25,847 nucleotides of DNA, taken from Anaerolineae bacterium (GTDB taxonomy: Bacteria > Chloroflexota > Anaerolineae > JAAYZQ01). The notes beneath the pieces are model-generated. The model was not told where the DNA came from. It did no database searches and saw nothing but the letters and a program-made list of their open reading frames with translations. Made by a program: the position numbers and the translations under genes. Positions 15,202-23,674 of this stretch are shown piece by piece. Numbering within the stretch: position 1 is the stretch's first letter; each line of letters starts with the position of its first letter. The stretch lies in the NCBI GenBank assembly GCA_016929795.1, contig JAFGIA010000346.1, positions 1 through 25,847 on the forward strand. The letters are read 5' to 3'.

Positions 15202-16269
15202 TCAAAGGAAGAGAGTGTTACGATAGCGCGCAACCTGATTGGGCCGCTCTCGTTCGACTTCGGCCAAGAGTGTGGGCATAAGCTCACGTTGCTCGCAGTA
15301 CGTAAGGAGAGTACTAATTACGATCTCCAGGGATGGATCAGCCCCAAGGGAATGCATCATGGGGCGGAGATAGGCTCGTTCAGAACAGAAACGTCTAAGT
15401 TCCAACACTGTGAATGAATCCTCCAACAGGGAACGTATGGCCGAGTAGCTATACGCCCGACCGGGTGGTATTGGCCACCTACCTTGGAAAGTGTGTTGGC
15501 AATTACACAGCCGTTTTAGATTATCGATCAGGTCTTCATTGTATGGTTGAAGATCTGAGAGCATATCACACAGCATGCAAACAGTGTCGGGCTCGACATC
15601 GTTCAAAACTTGGCAGATGAGACGTAGCTGTTCTTCTGTTTGCTTGAGACGATCTCTGGCGTCCTGAGGCGCGCGGCTAGGCAGCGGGGAGAATATGAGA
15701 TCAGGATATTGCCGACCGAGCTGCTCCCTGGCGGAAGCCAGAGCTTTGAGGGTGGTGTGGAAGGCCAGAACGTGTGCCAAGTGCGCCAAATCACAGTTTG
15801 CATATGGTCCTGACTGCGACGCGGCAACTACTGGCTGCTGGCTTGAAAACTCGCGCACCAGGCCCAGCAGGCTATTCCGCTCCAGCTCTGTCTTGAAAAA
15901 GACTTTTTTGGCGCTGTACTTGTCAGCCACCTCGTTGATCTCATCTTTGCCGACAGCCTTGTCCATAGACGTGATAACGACCACCTCTGTTCCGTGGTCC
16001 TTAGCATCCCCCATGATCTGCGTCCAGTTAAACCGCCAGATGTCACTGTCGACGCCCTGCTTTTTATCGCTGCTTTCGATCTCGCCGCGCAGCAGCACGT
16101 TGGTGACGACCAGGTCGAAGGGCCACGTCTCCAGCTCGTCATTCGCCTCTTCAGACCGTGCAGCAGTCTTGACCAGGTAACCCTGCTTGCGTAGAAACGA
16201 AGCAAGATTTCGACGCCAATCCTTGTCATCATCGACAATCAAGATACCAAACCGCTGATGGGCTTCCAT
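15202..16269 (-). CDS. Pseudo-receiver response regulator with C-terminal effector-associated-like domain
   Basis: This is a 355-residue soluble protein. Residues 7-140 form a receiver domain: acidic pocket DDD at 13-15, switch residue in VVVITSMDK, conserved Lys near FFKTE. The phosphorylation site position carries Asn57 (DLVVTNVLL) instead of Asp, so it probably does not accept phosphate in the usual way. Residues 155-260 are a helical region of unknown type with several Cys. Residues 276-352 have the pattern of small helical effector-associated/Death-like adaptor domains described in bacterial conflict systems: SAIRSLLEDSFTVLELRRFC, then LRPMM, then LLTYCEQRELMPTLLAEVE, then NQVARY. Such domains recruit partners by homotypic contact. 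No second copy is seen in the window. The ATG at 16269 lies three bases after the stop of the preceding regulator, so both are cotranslated. The domain assignment is by pattern, not search. Confidence 0.75.
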   Translation of the reverse strand: MEAHQRFGILIVDDDKDWRRNLASFLRKQGYLVKTAARSEEANDELETWPFDLVVTNVLLRGEIESSDKKQGVDSDIWRFNWTQIMGDAKDHGTEVVVITSMDKAVGKDEINEVADKYSAKKVFFKTELERNSLLGLVREFSSQQPVVAASQSGPYANCDLAHLAHVLAFHTTLKALASAREQLGRQYPDLIFSPLPSRAPQDARDRLKQTEEQLRLICQVLNDVEPDTVCMLCDMLSDLQPYNEDLIDNLKRLCNCQHTFQGRWPIPPGRAYSYSAIRSLLEDSFTVLELRRFCSERAYLRPMMHSLGADPSLEIVISTLLTYCEQRELMPTLLAEVERERPNQVARYRNTLFL

Positions 16270-16272
16270 GCC

Positions 16273-17100
16273 TCATGCTTCCTTGCCGCGCTCGAGCGCT
16301 GCTCTTTTCACTTGGGTTCGAAATTCAGCCGGGCTGAAACTTTGTTTCGACAGGTATGCACAAATACTGTAGAGTTGGAAACCGTCCTTGACGTGCGTAA
16401 CCGTGCCATAGGCAGAGACGACGACCACGGCTACAGACCGTTCCTTTTCCCGCAGCAGTTTCAACAATTGCATCCCTTCAAAGTCCTCACTGTATTCGAA
16501 GAGGCGTAGATCCAGGACGACCACGTCAAACTGCTTCTCAGCCAAATTTTGGGCAGCCGTGCGGGGATCACCCGCCGTCTCGACAGAGTAGGCGTCGGGC
16601 TCAACCTGGAGATAACCTGCCAGCCGCCGGCGCCAGTCAGCCTCGTCTTCAACGATCAGTATTCGGGCCGGCCGCTGGGGCTGCGTCGCTGGGTCCCCCT
16701 TGTCCGGGACCCGGGGAATCGCTGTCATGTGCAACTGCTGCTTGACGAGGTCAACAAGCTGGCCGAGATCGTATGGTTTGTCAAGACAGTCGTGCGCTCC
16801 CATACTGAAAAAGGGAGCCACCGCGTCAGGCGTCAATTCTGTACCGCATAGGACAACCGTGCGCCCGTTCCCAGCTGCCTGTAACCGCGCTACCCGGCCA
16901 AAGCTGTCCATGTCTTGCATCGCGCTTTTCATGTCCACCAGAATCAGCCCAAAGGGCTGACTTTGAACCAGATCATAAGCGCTGGACCAGGCCCCCGCCA
17001 CCTCTACCCCATAAGCGGCACACCCGAGGGCCACGCGAGCAGATCGAAGCCAGTCCACATCTTCGTGGATCAATAACAGCCGCCTGGGCTCACTGTCCAT
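16273..17100 (-). CDS. Tandem-receiver response regulator
   Basis: This 275-residue protein is built of two CheY-like receiver domains and no DNA-binding or enzymatic output domain. Domain 1 (about 6-125) has phospho-acceptor Asp56 in LILVDMKS and Lys108 in CLDKPYD. Domain 2 (about 145-270) has the acidic pocket ED at 151-152, phospho-acceptor Asp197 in VVVLDLRL and Lys252 in YLSKQSF. A Pro-rich linker joins them. It is the likely phosphate acceptor of the kinase encoded directly upstream, passing the signal by protein contact or phosphorelay. The ATG at 17100 is preferred over 17106, since GGAGG lies six bases before it and abuts the other. It overlaps the 3' end of the kinase gene by 11 bases, so the two are coupled. 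Confidence 0.88.
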   Translation of the reverse strand: MDSEPRRLLLIHEDVDWLRSARVALGCAAYGVEVAGAWSSAYDLVQSQPFGLILVDMKSAMQDMDSFGRVARLQAAGNGRTVVLCGTELTPDAVAPFFSMGAHDCLDKPYDLGQLVDLVKQQLHMTAIPRVPDKGDPATQPQRPARILIVEDEADWRRRLAGYLQVEPDAYSVETAGDPRTAAQNLAEKQFDVVVLDLRLFEYSEDFEGMQLLKLLREKERSVAVVVVSAYGTVTHVKDGFQLYSICAYLSKQSFSPAEFRTQVKRAALERGKEA

Positions 17101-20100
17101 GGTCATCCTCCGCTACCGGCAAGTGGACGGTGAAAGTGCAGCCGCTGCCGGGTTCACTTTCCAGCCAAATATCTCCGCCAATCTCCCATAGAAACACGCG
17201 GACCCACCAGAGGCCGAACCCCTGGTGCCCTTCATCTGCCAGCTTGCCCTCACTGGCTTGAGCAAACAGCTCAAAAATGAACTGCTGATCGAGAGGCCCG
17301 ATTCCTGGCCCCGAGTCGTGGACGCGGACATCGACAAACTGCTCATTCGCTCGGCTGGCCGTAATAGATAGCACTTTATCAGAACAGAATTTCATCGCAT
17401 CCACGGCATTGACGACCAGTTCCAAAAAGACCTCTACGAGATACTTGTTGCCCCGCACCAGGGGCAACCCGGCTTCGTACTGTCGCTCTACGCGCACATC
17501 GGCAGGCAAATCAGCGTATTTGAGGGCGTCATCCAAGTAGTAACGTACGTCCACCTCACCTCGCGTCTCCTCGATCGCCTTCCGCGGCTTGAAGAGAAAA
17601 TTGGAGAGCTTGAGCAGATATTGGTTGTTGCGCCGTATCGTATCCAAATGCTCGGTCACTTCGATGAACGTGTCATGGGGCAGGTCTAGCTCTGAAATCA
17701 GCGCCTCGAGATCTTGAACACAAAGACGGATCATCCCCCCCTTGTTACCGATGCGATGGGCGAGGCTGCCGGCAATCTTGCCCAAATAAGCCCACTTCTC
17801 TGCCTCGGCACGTTGCCGTTCGGCCACCGCGGCCTCCTTCTGAGCCTGCTGCCAAGCTTCGGTTCTCTGCTCATACAGCCTGGCATTTTCCACCGCGACA
17901 GCCACCTGGTTTGCGATAGCCCTGAGTACAGTTACGTGACCTTGGTCAAAGGCGTACTCGTACTCCAAACTCTGAATGCTGATCACGCCCACGACGCGCC
18001 CGTGAACTATCATCGGCACGCCCAGCCATGAATCCGTAGTACGCTTCTTACGCCCGAATGTTGGCCATACTTGAATGCCTAGAGCGGCGGCCTTGGCCTC
18101 GAAATCTTTGACAATCAATAGCGGTTTCTTGGCGCGAATGACATACTCATTCAACCCTGGTGGCACGCGCCGCGCTCGCGGCTTGAACTGCTCGACCACC
18201 TCATTTTCGCCCGGCACCATATAGGCCGGTTCACGCTTGCTCCAGCGCACCACGTCGATCGTCACGCCCTTATCCTGCTCAACCGCCAAGGGGAATGTCA
18301 CCTCATCCTTGGTCTCTTCATAAAAAGCTACCTGAACCTGGGCATCGCGCAAATCGATAATCTCGCCCATCTTCTCGTACACAAGATCGAGAATCTGATC
18401 GACGCCCAAGTCGCTTACCGTACCGCCAATCTCGGTCAGGGCCTTCAGCTCGCGGATATTGCGCTCAAGGTATTGGCTAACATGGATAGCAATCGCGGCC
18501 TGACCGGCAAAGAGCTCCAGAACCCGCCTGACCTCTGGCGAAAACGAGAGAGATCTCTGGATGTTGACGAATAGGACACCTACGATCTCGTCCTGGCGTT
18601 TGAGTGGAATCGCGGCGAACGACTTGATCCCCATTTTCTCGGTGGATGCCCGACGCACCGTGGGGCATCCTGGCGGTGGATTGAGCACGTCATCCAGGTA
18701 GAGTGCTTCACCAGTTTTGACCACATACCGGCCGGTGCCTTTCTGCCGCGGTGGTACCTCCAGCTCTTTTCTTAGAGGCCCACAGGCATGGCACTGGCTA
18801 AACTTGCCTGTCTTTTCACTATAAAGGTTGATCGTAGGCGAGGTTCCTTCGCCTAGGATATCGGCGATGCCTTCTACAATCCGGTCCAGCACCATACTCA
18901 GGTTCTGCTCCTGCACTACCTGGTGCAACCTCTCCAACTGGGACTCCAACCGACGCCGGGTTTCGAACAGCCTGGCATTGCGGACTGCCTGGCTGACTTG
19001 GGAGGCCAGGGTTTCCAGCAAGCGCCGATCCTGCTCATCGAAGGCATTCTTTCTATTTTGCTCAACTGAAATTACACCATATACTTCCTTATCAACCAGA
19101 ATAGGCACGATCACCAATGACTCTGGATCGGGCTCTGGGTACGACCAACTAGGCTCAAAGGCGCTATTCTGCCTTGCGTCTTTGACCAACAGCGGCTGGC
19201 CTGTCTGTGCCACCGCGCCAGCCAGCCCCTGACCTAAACGAAATACTCGTCCTTCCTGAAAACTCCAGTCTCTATCTCCCTGTGAGGTCTGAACGACAAG
19301 CTGCTCCTCCTCAACACGAAACACAGTGACCTGAGTACAGTCGAGCGTATTGGCCGCGGAACAAGCCACGTGTCTCAGGATCTCCTTCTCATCCAACGTG
19401 CCGATGAGCTCGGTCCCTACAGAGTTCAGAGTCTCATGTCCCTTCGACAACCGCTGCGAATCTTTAAAGAGACGGGCGTTGTAGATGGCCACCGCTGCTT
19501 GATCGGCCAAGGCGGAAACCAACGAATTCTGCGACTCGCTGAATTCTCGAAGGGTAGTATCGTTGAGGTATAGGACCCCGATAACCTTGGTCCCAATCTT
19601 TAAGGGCTGGCCGATGAAAGACCTGATCCCTAGCTTGACGATCTCCGGATTCACCCGGGCATCCTGGCTGGCGTCGAGGACGAAGGCAGGGTCTCCTGTG
19701 TCAAAGATAAGACGGGTCAATCCCTTTTTAGAGACAGGGGCCCGAGGATCAGAAAAACTGGCAGGAAATACAACGGTATCCGTGATGGTAGCGCCATCAT
19801 CGCTCAACAGATAAATAGACCCAAATTCCGTCTTGGTCAGGCGTAGGGCCCCTTGTACGATGAGCTGTAGCAGTTTCTCCAGGTCCAGTGTCATCAACTG
19901 TGCGCCAACCTGGTGTAACAAGGCCAGCTCATCTGCTTGCTGTCTAGATTGTTCAAGGGCTCTCACACTCTGGATGGCAACGGCGGCCTGGTTAGCCAAT
20001 GTCGACAGCAGAGAGAGCTCGGTTTCGGTAAACTCGTGAGGCTCTGTGTCGTTCAGATACAGAACCCCTGTTACCTCTTGCCCAAGCTTCAAGGGGACAG

Positions 20101-22480
20101 CGATCATCGAAAGAATGCCACGTTCGCGCAGGATTTCGTTGACACGAGTGTCCTGCCTGATATCGAAGAAAATCGTAGTTTCGCCCGTCTCGAGCACTTG
20201 CCGGGTGATGCCACTGCCTCTGTCAAGCCGAGGCTTGGGATGATCAAAGTCGGGAGGGTATTGGAAGCTTTGGGTCACAGACTTGCCATCCTGGCTGATC
20301 AGGTAGATGACCCCGGAAGTGGTATGTGTCAGCTCCAGGGCTCCTTTGACAACCTGCTGCAGCACCTCATCTACTTGCTGGACACCGATCATCCGGTTGC
20401 CAACATCGTGCAACAGTCGAAGGCCCACTGCCCGCTCGATGGCGATCCCGGCTTGCTGGGCCAGTGCTTCGGCCAGCCGTTGGTCGGACTCGCTGAACCA
20501 ACCATGCTCGTCCTGGTCGGCGCTGATCACCCCGATGGTGCGGCTTCCCACCTTGACCGGTGCCACCAGCATAGAGCGGGGGCGATCTTGAGGATCCCGG
20601 GCCGCCGCAAACCGTGAGTCTTGGCGCACATTGGGCGACACCAGCGATTCGCCGTGCTGGTAGACCCAGCCGAGTAGTCCTTCTCCGGGTTGGAAACGCC
20701 GAGTCAGAACTTCAGCACGCGAGCCATGGGTCACCTGGGGCACCAGCAGAGTTTCGCCGTCTATCTTCTTGGGAAAGAAGAGTGTACAGTGAGTACAGTT
20801 CAGCTTCTCAGCCAACTGGGAGACAATCGTCTGTAGCAGATCCTGGTAATCCAGCTTGGTACTAATAATCTGGCCTACAGTGTTGATAATCCCCAGGTCG
20901 CGGATGCGACGCTCGAGGAGGAGCGCGTTTTCGATGGCGCTTGCCGCCTGGTTGGCAAACGCAACCAACAAGGGCTTCAGATCTTGCGTGTAGAAGCCTG
21001 ACTGGTCGTGGTCAAGCGTGAGAAAACCAATCACCTCGCCTCGGTAAACCACAGGGACGCCGGCCCACGACTTGATATTTGCCGTCTCGGGGCGAACCTC
21101 CCAATCTTCCTGGGTGTCGTCTGGGAGTTGGCTCAGGATACATGGTTCCTGGCTGCCCACGATGCGGCTGACAAGTCGATCTTCAGACACCGGGCGCAAG
21201 AGCCACTCGTCAATCGCTTCCGGGCCAAACCCGCGAAACGCGATCAGCGTCCGTTTATCGCCCTGGATGAGCTGCATGGTCGCTTTGCGGTACTCTACCA
21301 CTTTGTGCAGCTCATCGAGGATCTTGCCCGCCAGTTCGTTTAGCTCATGAACAGAGCTAATAGCAGCGGCAACCTCGCGCAGCGTCTCAGACTGCTGCCG
21401 CAAGGCAGATTCCCGGTGTAGTAGACGGGCATTCTGAATCGCGATCGCTGCCTGAATGGCGAACAACTCGATGATGTTTCGTTCCTCTTCTAAAAACACT
21501 CGAGGCGTTTTATAGTTGGCAAAGAGTACCCCGACCGGCACGTTCTCCGCCACCAGTCGCACGGCCGCCGAGGAAGTGATCTTTTCCCGGTGGATAAAGC
21601 CGCCCAATCCTCCTTCTTGGGGTGCCCAGCCTTTGATCACCTGCGCCCAATCCTCTTCCGCGTTAGGGGCGTAGAATGGATCAACTCTCTCTAGCATTCT
21701 GAAGACAGCAGACTCTTTATGCGGCCGTGCACGGTTGGTCGTCTCCAGAACCTCAGGCTGGGAAAGCTCTCCCGATATCACGGGCGGGACCCTGATATCG
21801 CCCGTTTCCGTAAAGTACTCATAGAGGACAACGATATCCGCACCCAGCACATCACGGGCGACCTGGGCAATTCTCTTCAAGAGTGGTTGCACATCTCGGA
21901 CGGCGAGCAGTGATTGGCCGACCTCGTTGATCTTGCGAATAGCCGACGCCCTGACATTGGCTTTCTCAAGCAGGCTGGCGCTGTTAATGGCAATCGCTGC
22001 CAGGTGGCCAAACGAAGTAAGGGTCTCCACCTCCTCCGAAGTGAATTGATGAGGTTTGCGATAGCTAACAAATAGTACACCAATGACCTCATCCCTCACT
22101 TTCAGGGGGAACCCCGCAGCCGACTTGACGTGCTCTCTTTTCGTGAATGGACCTGCCAACTCCGAAGCGGAAACATCCTCGGCGATAATGGGGGCACCTT
22201 GATTGACGACAAGCAGTGCTACCTTGCCTCGGTTGGGTATATGCTGCTGAAAAGTATCCTTATCCAGTAGACCGATGCCTGCGGCGGCACGGACGAAGCC
22301 GGTCAAAGGTTCGTAGATGTGGATAGTAGCAATATCTGCACCCACCAGTTCGGCCGTGTGCTGCACAACCTTGTGAAGGACAACATGCAGGTCAAGCTCG
22401 GCAATCATGTCGGCCACCAGATCCTGTAATCCAACGAGGACTTTATTGGGCCAAGGCTTTCCCGCTTTTTTTGCTGGCAT
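17090..22480 (-). CDS. Cytosolic sensor histidine kinase with nine GAF domains
   Basis: This is a 1796-residue protein without membrane helices. Nine GAF domains run in tandem at about 15-172, 176-353, 365-522, 526-682, 690-842, 850-1003, 1013-1170, 1180-1336 and 1344-1535. Each ends in the usual FANQAAxAIxNARLL-type helix that leads into the next. A coiled linker precedes the kinase core: phospho-acceptor His1575 in GSLAHRIGNKGGM, N-box LELVVNAVDAM (Asn1691), G1 DSGPGIG (Asp1722), G2 GFGLWWVR (1754-1761) and GSGCTFTV. GAF domains bind small ligands, cyclic nucleotides, haem or bilins; none can be assigned here, and the bilin-type Cys is not evident. The start at 22480 follows AGGAGG by six bases, so the in-frame ATG at 22501 is rejected. 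The amidinohydrolase gene ends 42 bases upstream and the tandem-receiver regulator overlaps its end, giving a cognate pair. Confidence 0.92.
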   Translation of the reverse strand: MPAKKAGKPWPNKVLVGLQDLVADMIAELDLHVVLHKVVQHTAELVGADIATIHIYEPLTGFVRAAAGIGLLDKDTFQQHIPNRGKVALLVVNQGAPIIAEDVSASELAGPFTKREHVKSAAGFPLKVRDEVIGVLFVSYRKPHQFTSEEVETLTSFGHLAAIAINSASLLEKANVRASAIRKINEVGQSLLAVRDVQPLLKRIAQVARDVLGADIVVLYEYFTETGDIRVPPVISGELSQPEVLETTNRARPHKESAVFRMLERVDPFYAPNAEEDWAQVIKGWAPQEGGLGGFIHREKITSSAAVRLVAENVPVGVLFANYKTPRVFLEEERNIIELFAIQAAIAIQNARLLHRESALRQQSETLREVAAAISSVHELNELAGKILDELHKVVEYRKATMQLIQGDKRTLIAFRGFGPEAIDEWLLRPVSEDRLVSRIVGSQEPCILSQLPDDTQEDWEVRPETANIKSWAGVPVVYRGEVIGFLTLDHDQSGFYTQDLKPLLVAFANQAASAIENALLLERRIRDLGIINTVGQIISTKLDYQDLLQTIVSQLAEKLNCTHCTLFFPKKIDGETLLVPQVTHGSRAEVLTRRFQPGEGLLGWVYQHGESLVSPNVRQDSRFAAARDPQDRPRSMLVAPVKVGSRTIGVISADQDEHGWFSESDQRLAEALAQQAGIAIERAVGLRLLHDVGNRMIGVQQVDEVLQQVVKGALELTHTTSGVIYLISQDGKSVTQSFQYPPDFDHPKPRLDRGSGITRQVLETGETTIFFDIRQDTRVNEILRERGILSMIAVPLKLGQEVTGVLYLNDTEPHEFTETELSLLSTLANQAAVAIQSVRALEQSRQQADELALLHQVGAQLMTLDLEKLLQLIVQGALRLTKTEFGSIYLLSDDGATITDTVVFPASFSDPRAPVSKKGLTRLIFDTGDPAFVLDASQDARVNPEIVKLGIRSFIGQPLKIGTKVIGVLYLNDTTLREFSESQNSLVSALADQAAVAIYNARLFKDSQRLSKGHETLNSVGTELIGTLDEKEILRHVACSAANTLDCTQVTVFRVEEEQLVVQTSQGDRDWSFQEGRVFRLGQGLAGAVAQTGQPLLVKDARQNSAFEPSWSYPEPDPESLVIVPILVDKEVYGVISVEQNRKNAFDEQDRRLLETLASQVSQAVRNARLFETRRRLESQLERLHQVVQEQNLSMVLDRIVEGIADILGEGTSPTINLYSEKTGKFSQCHACGPLRKELEVPPRQKGTGRYVVKTGEALYLDDVLNPPPGCPTVRRASTEKMGIKSFAAIPLKRQDEIVGVLFVNIQRSLSFSPEVRRVLELFAGQAAIAIHVSQYLERNIRELKALTEIGGTVSDLGVDQILDLVYEKMGEIIDLRDAQVQVAFYEETKDEVTFPLAVEQDKGVTIDVVRWSKREPAYMVPGENEVVEQFKPRARRVPPGLNEYVIRAKKPLLIVKDFEAKAAALGIQVWPTFGRKKRTTDSWLGVPMIVHGRVVGVISIQSLEYEYAFDQGHVTVLRAIANQVAVAVENARLYEQRTEAWQQAQKEAAVAERQRAEAEKWAYLGKIAGSLAHRIGNKGGMIRLCVQDLEALISELDLPHDTFIEVTEHLDTIRRNNQYLLKLSNFLFKPRKAIEETRGEVDVRYYLDDALKYADLPADVRVERQYEAGLPLVRGNKYLVEVFLELVVNAVDAMKFCSDKVLSITASRANEQFVDVRVHDSGPGIGPLDQQFIFELFAQASEGKLADEGHQGFGLWWVRVFLWEIGGDIWLESEPGSGCTFTVHLPVAEDDHGQ

Positions 22481-22522
22481 CGATCTCCTCCTGAAGGCCA
22501 CAACCTGTCAAGTTTCAACCAC

Positions 22523-23407
22523 TTATGCGCAGAAGCTGGAGTCTCTCTCCACTGGCAATGTGTCACAGCGGACACTTCCCCCACTCTTGATCACCTCAGA
22601 GTAGGAGACGGTAACCACCTCAAACCCGGCTTCCACCAACTGCTCATTTACCGACGCATTCTCTGAAATCGATACTACCTTCTGAGGATTCAAAAATAAG
22701 ATATTTGTGCCGCCGTTTTCCTGTTCCTCCTTGGTGAGAGGGATCAGGTGGGGATGGACCTCCTTGATCCGCTGCAACGACGCCTCGTCAAACGCGGGCT
22801 CGTATATCAAGGCTCGACCGTCACCCAGTACGCCCAGGACGGTATCGAGGTGCGTGTAATGGGAATCGAACCGCAGAGGGATGACCTCACGGTCCCGGCC
22901 AAAGGTCTGGTGTAAAAACTCTGCCCCCCAGTCATCGGTCCGCCGGCCTATCCCCACCCAGAGATGCCCATTGTCCACGACCACGTCGCCGCCTTCCACG
23001 AACCCCCGCTCTGGACGCACCATGCGCAACTTGTGTGCGGCCAACACCGGCTCGGTCACTTCCGTCTCGAGCTTGCGCGTGCGCTCCTTCATGTTGGCCA
23101 GCACGATGGTGTCGCCAATGACTACGCCCACATCCCGTGTGGCATGTTGGAAGGGCAGGGAAGGCACCGGCGGAAGAAGCTCGACCTCAACCCCTTCTTC
23201 CTGCAGAACTTTTACCAGGCGGTTATGCTGCTGTGTCATCAGCAGGGGATTGGGCCGGGGGAGCCCGTCGCTCCAGTAGACCCACTGCATATAGTTGGTG
23301 GGCTCTACAATTTCGAAATGGGTAGGCGGGCACATGATCACTTTCCGCAGGCGACCGGTTTCGGAGTAACAGCCTCTTGCGCTATAGAGGGGTCGAGAAA
23401 TCATCAT
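22523..23407 (-). CDS. Amidinohydrolase of the DDAH/arginine deiminase family
   Basis: This 294-residue cytosolic enzyme of the guanidino-group-modifying superfamily has catalytic residues in place: FVEGGDVVV (Glu138, Asp141), His186 in YTHLDTVLGVL and the nucleophile Cys281 in GGSVRCDTLPV. Arg91-Asp92 in TRDVG fits the substrate-binding loop. Members hydrolyse arginine, dimethylarginine or related guanidines to citrulline-type products through a Cys-bound amidino intermediate; the length fits DDAH better than arginine deiminase, but the N-terminal MCPPTHFEIVEPTNYMQWVY style is shared by several uncharacterised members. The substrate is not settled. The ATG at 23407 has GAGGAG about ten bases upstream. 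It heads the minus-strand cassette that continues into the nine-GAF kinase and has its own promoter and a long structured leader. Confidence 0.88.
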   Translation of the reverse strand: MMISRPLYSARGCYSETGRLRKVIMCPPTHFEIVEPTNYMQWVYWSDGLPRPNPLLMTQQHNRLVKVLQEEGVEVELLPPVPSLPFQHATRDVGVVIGDTIVLANMKERTRKLETEVTEPVLAAHKLRMVRPERGFVEGGDVVVDNGHLWVGIGRRTDDWGAEFLHQTFGRDREVIPLRFDSHYTHLDTVLGVLGDGRALIYEPAFDEASLQRIKEVHPHLIPLTKEEQENGGTNILFLNPQKVVSISENASVNEQLVEAGFEVVTVSYSEVIKSGGSVRCDTLPVERDSSFCA

Positions 23408-23489
23408 TACGGTTATACTCCTCAGCCAGAGATGCAGCCTTGCAATACCGGCTTTGATCTTTGCGACATCGGGATCCTGGGCAACACAC

Positions 23490-23542
23490 TATTCCGAACT
23501 GATGGCGGTACAGGCCCTCTCGTCCCGCCATCCTTCGGAATA
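23490..23542 (-). promoter_or_regulatory. Long hairpin in the leader of the amidinohydrolase gene
   Basis: On the minus strand TATTCCGAA-G-GATGGCGG (23542-23525) pairs with CCGCCATC-AG-TTCGGAATA (23508-23490): 17 paired bases with a small internal bulge and a 16-base loop. It lies in the ~187-base untranslated leader. There is no T-run, so attenuation is not shown; a cis-regulatory RNA or processing site is possible. Confidence 0.55.
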
Positions 23543-23556
23543 AACTCGCCCGTCCT

Positions 23557-23572
23557 TAGAACAAAAGTTCTA
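23557..23572. promoter_or_regulatory. Perfect palindrome TAGAAC-AAAA-GTTCTA, operator-like
   Basis: The 16-base inverted repeat lies about 20-35 bases downstream of the predicted transcription start of the amidinohydrolase gene. Its core GAAC-N4-GTTC is the shape of the LexA box known from Gram-positive bacteria. Binding by LexA or another repressor is inferred only. Confidence 0.45.
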
Positions 23573-23600
23573 TTTCAGTGCAGAAACAACATCTTTAGTT

Positions 23601-23629
23601 ATTTTACCACATATCCGTTGCATTTGCAA
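23601..23629 (-). promoter_or_regulatory. Promoter of the amidinohydrolase-kinase cassette
   Basis: On the minus strand TTGCAA (23629-23624), a 17-base spacer, and TAAAAT (23606-23601) form a good sigma-70 promoter in an AT-rich gap. The start would be near 23594. The 267-base gap at 23408-23674 holds no gene; it contains this promoter, the palindrome and the hairpin. Confidence 0.65.
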
Positions 23630-23674
23630 GGGGGAAAAGCAATCAATTTCACTCTGAATCATGGTACAGGGGTA

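Noticed and set aside
13533..15281. 582-residue plus-strand open frame opposite the binding protein
   Set aside because: It is a codon-bias shadow of the minus-strand gene: Gly/Val/Glu-rich, low complexity, no domain, while the minus strand has clear family motifs.
22481..22501. Upstream ATG of the GAF kinase at 22501
   Set aside because: It overlaps the strong AGGAGG site that serves the ATG at 22480.
23408..23600. T-box or known riboswitch before the amidinohydrolase
   Set aside because: The leader has a long hairpin, but no T-box sequence, no terminator/antiterminator pair and no riboswitch core I can recognise.
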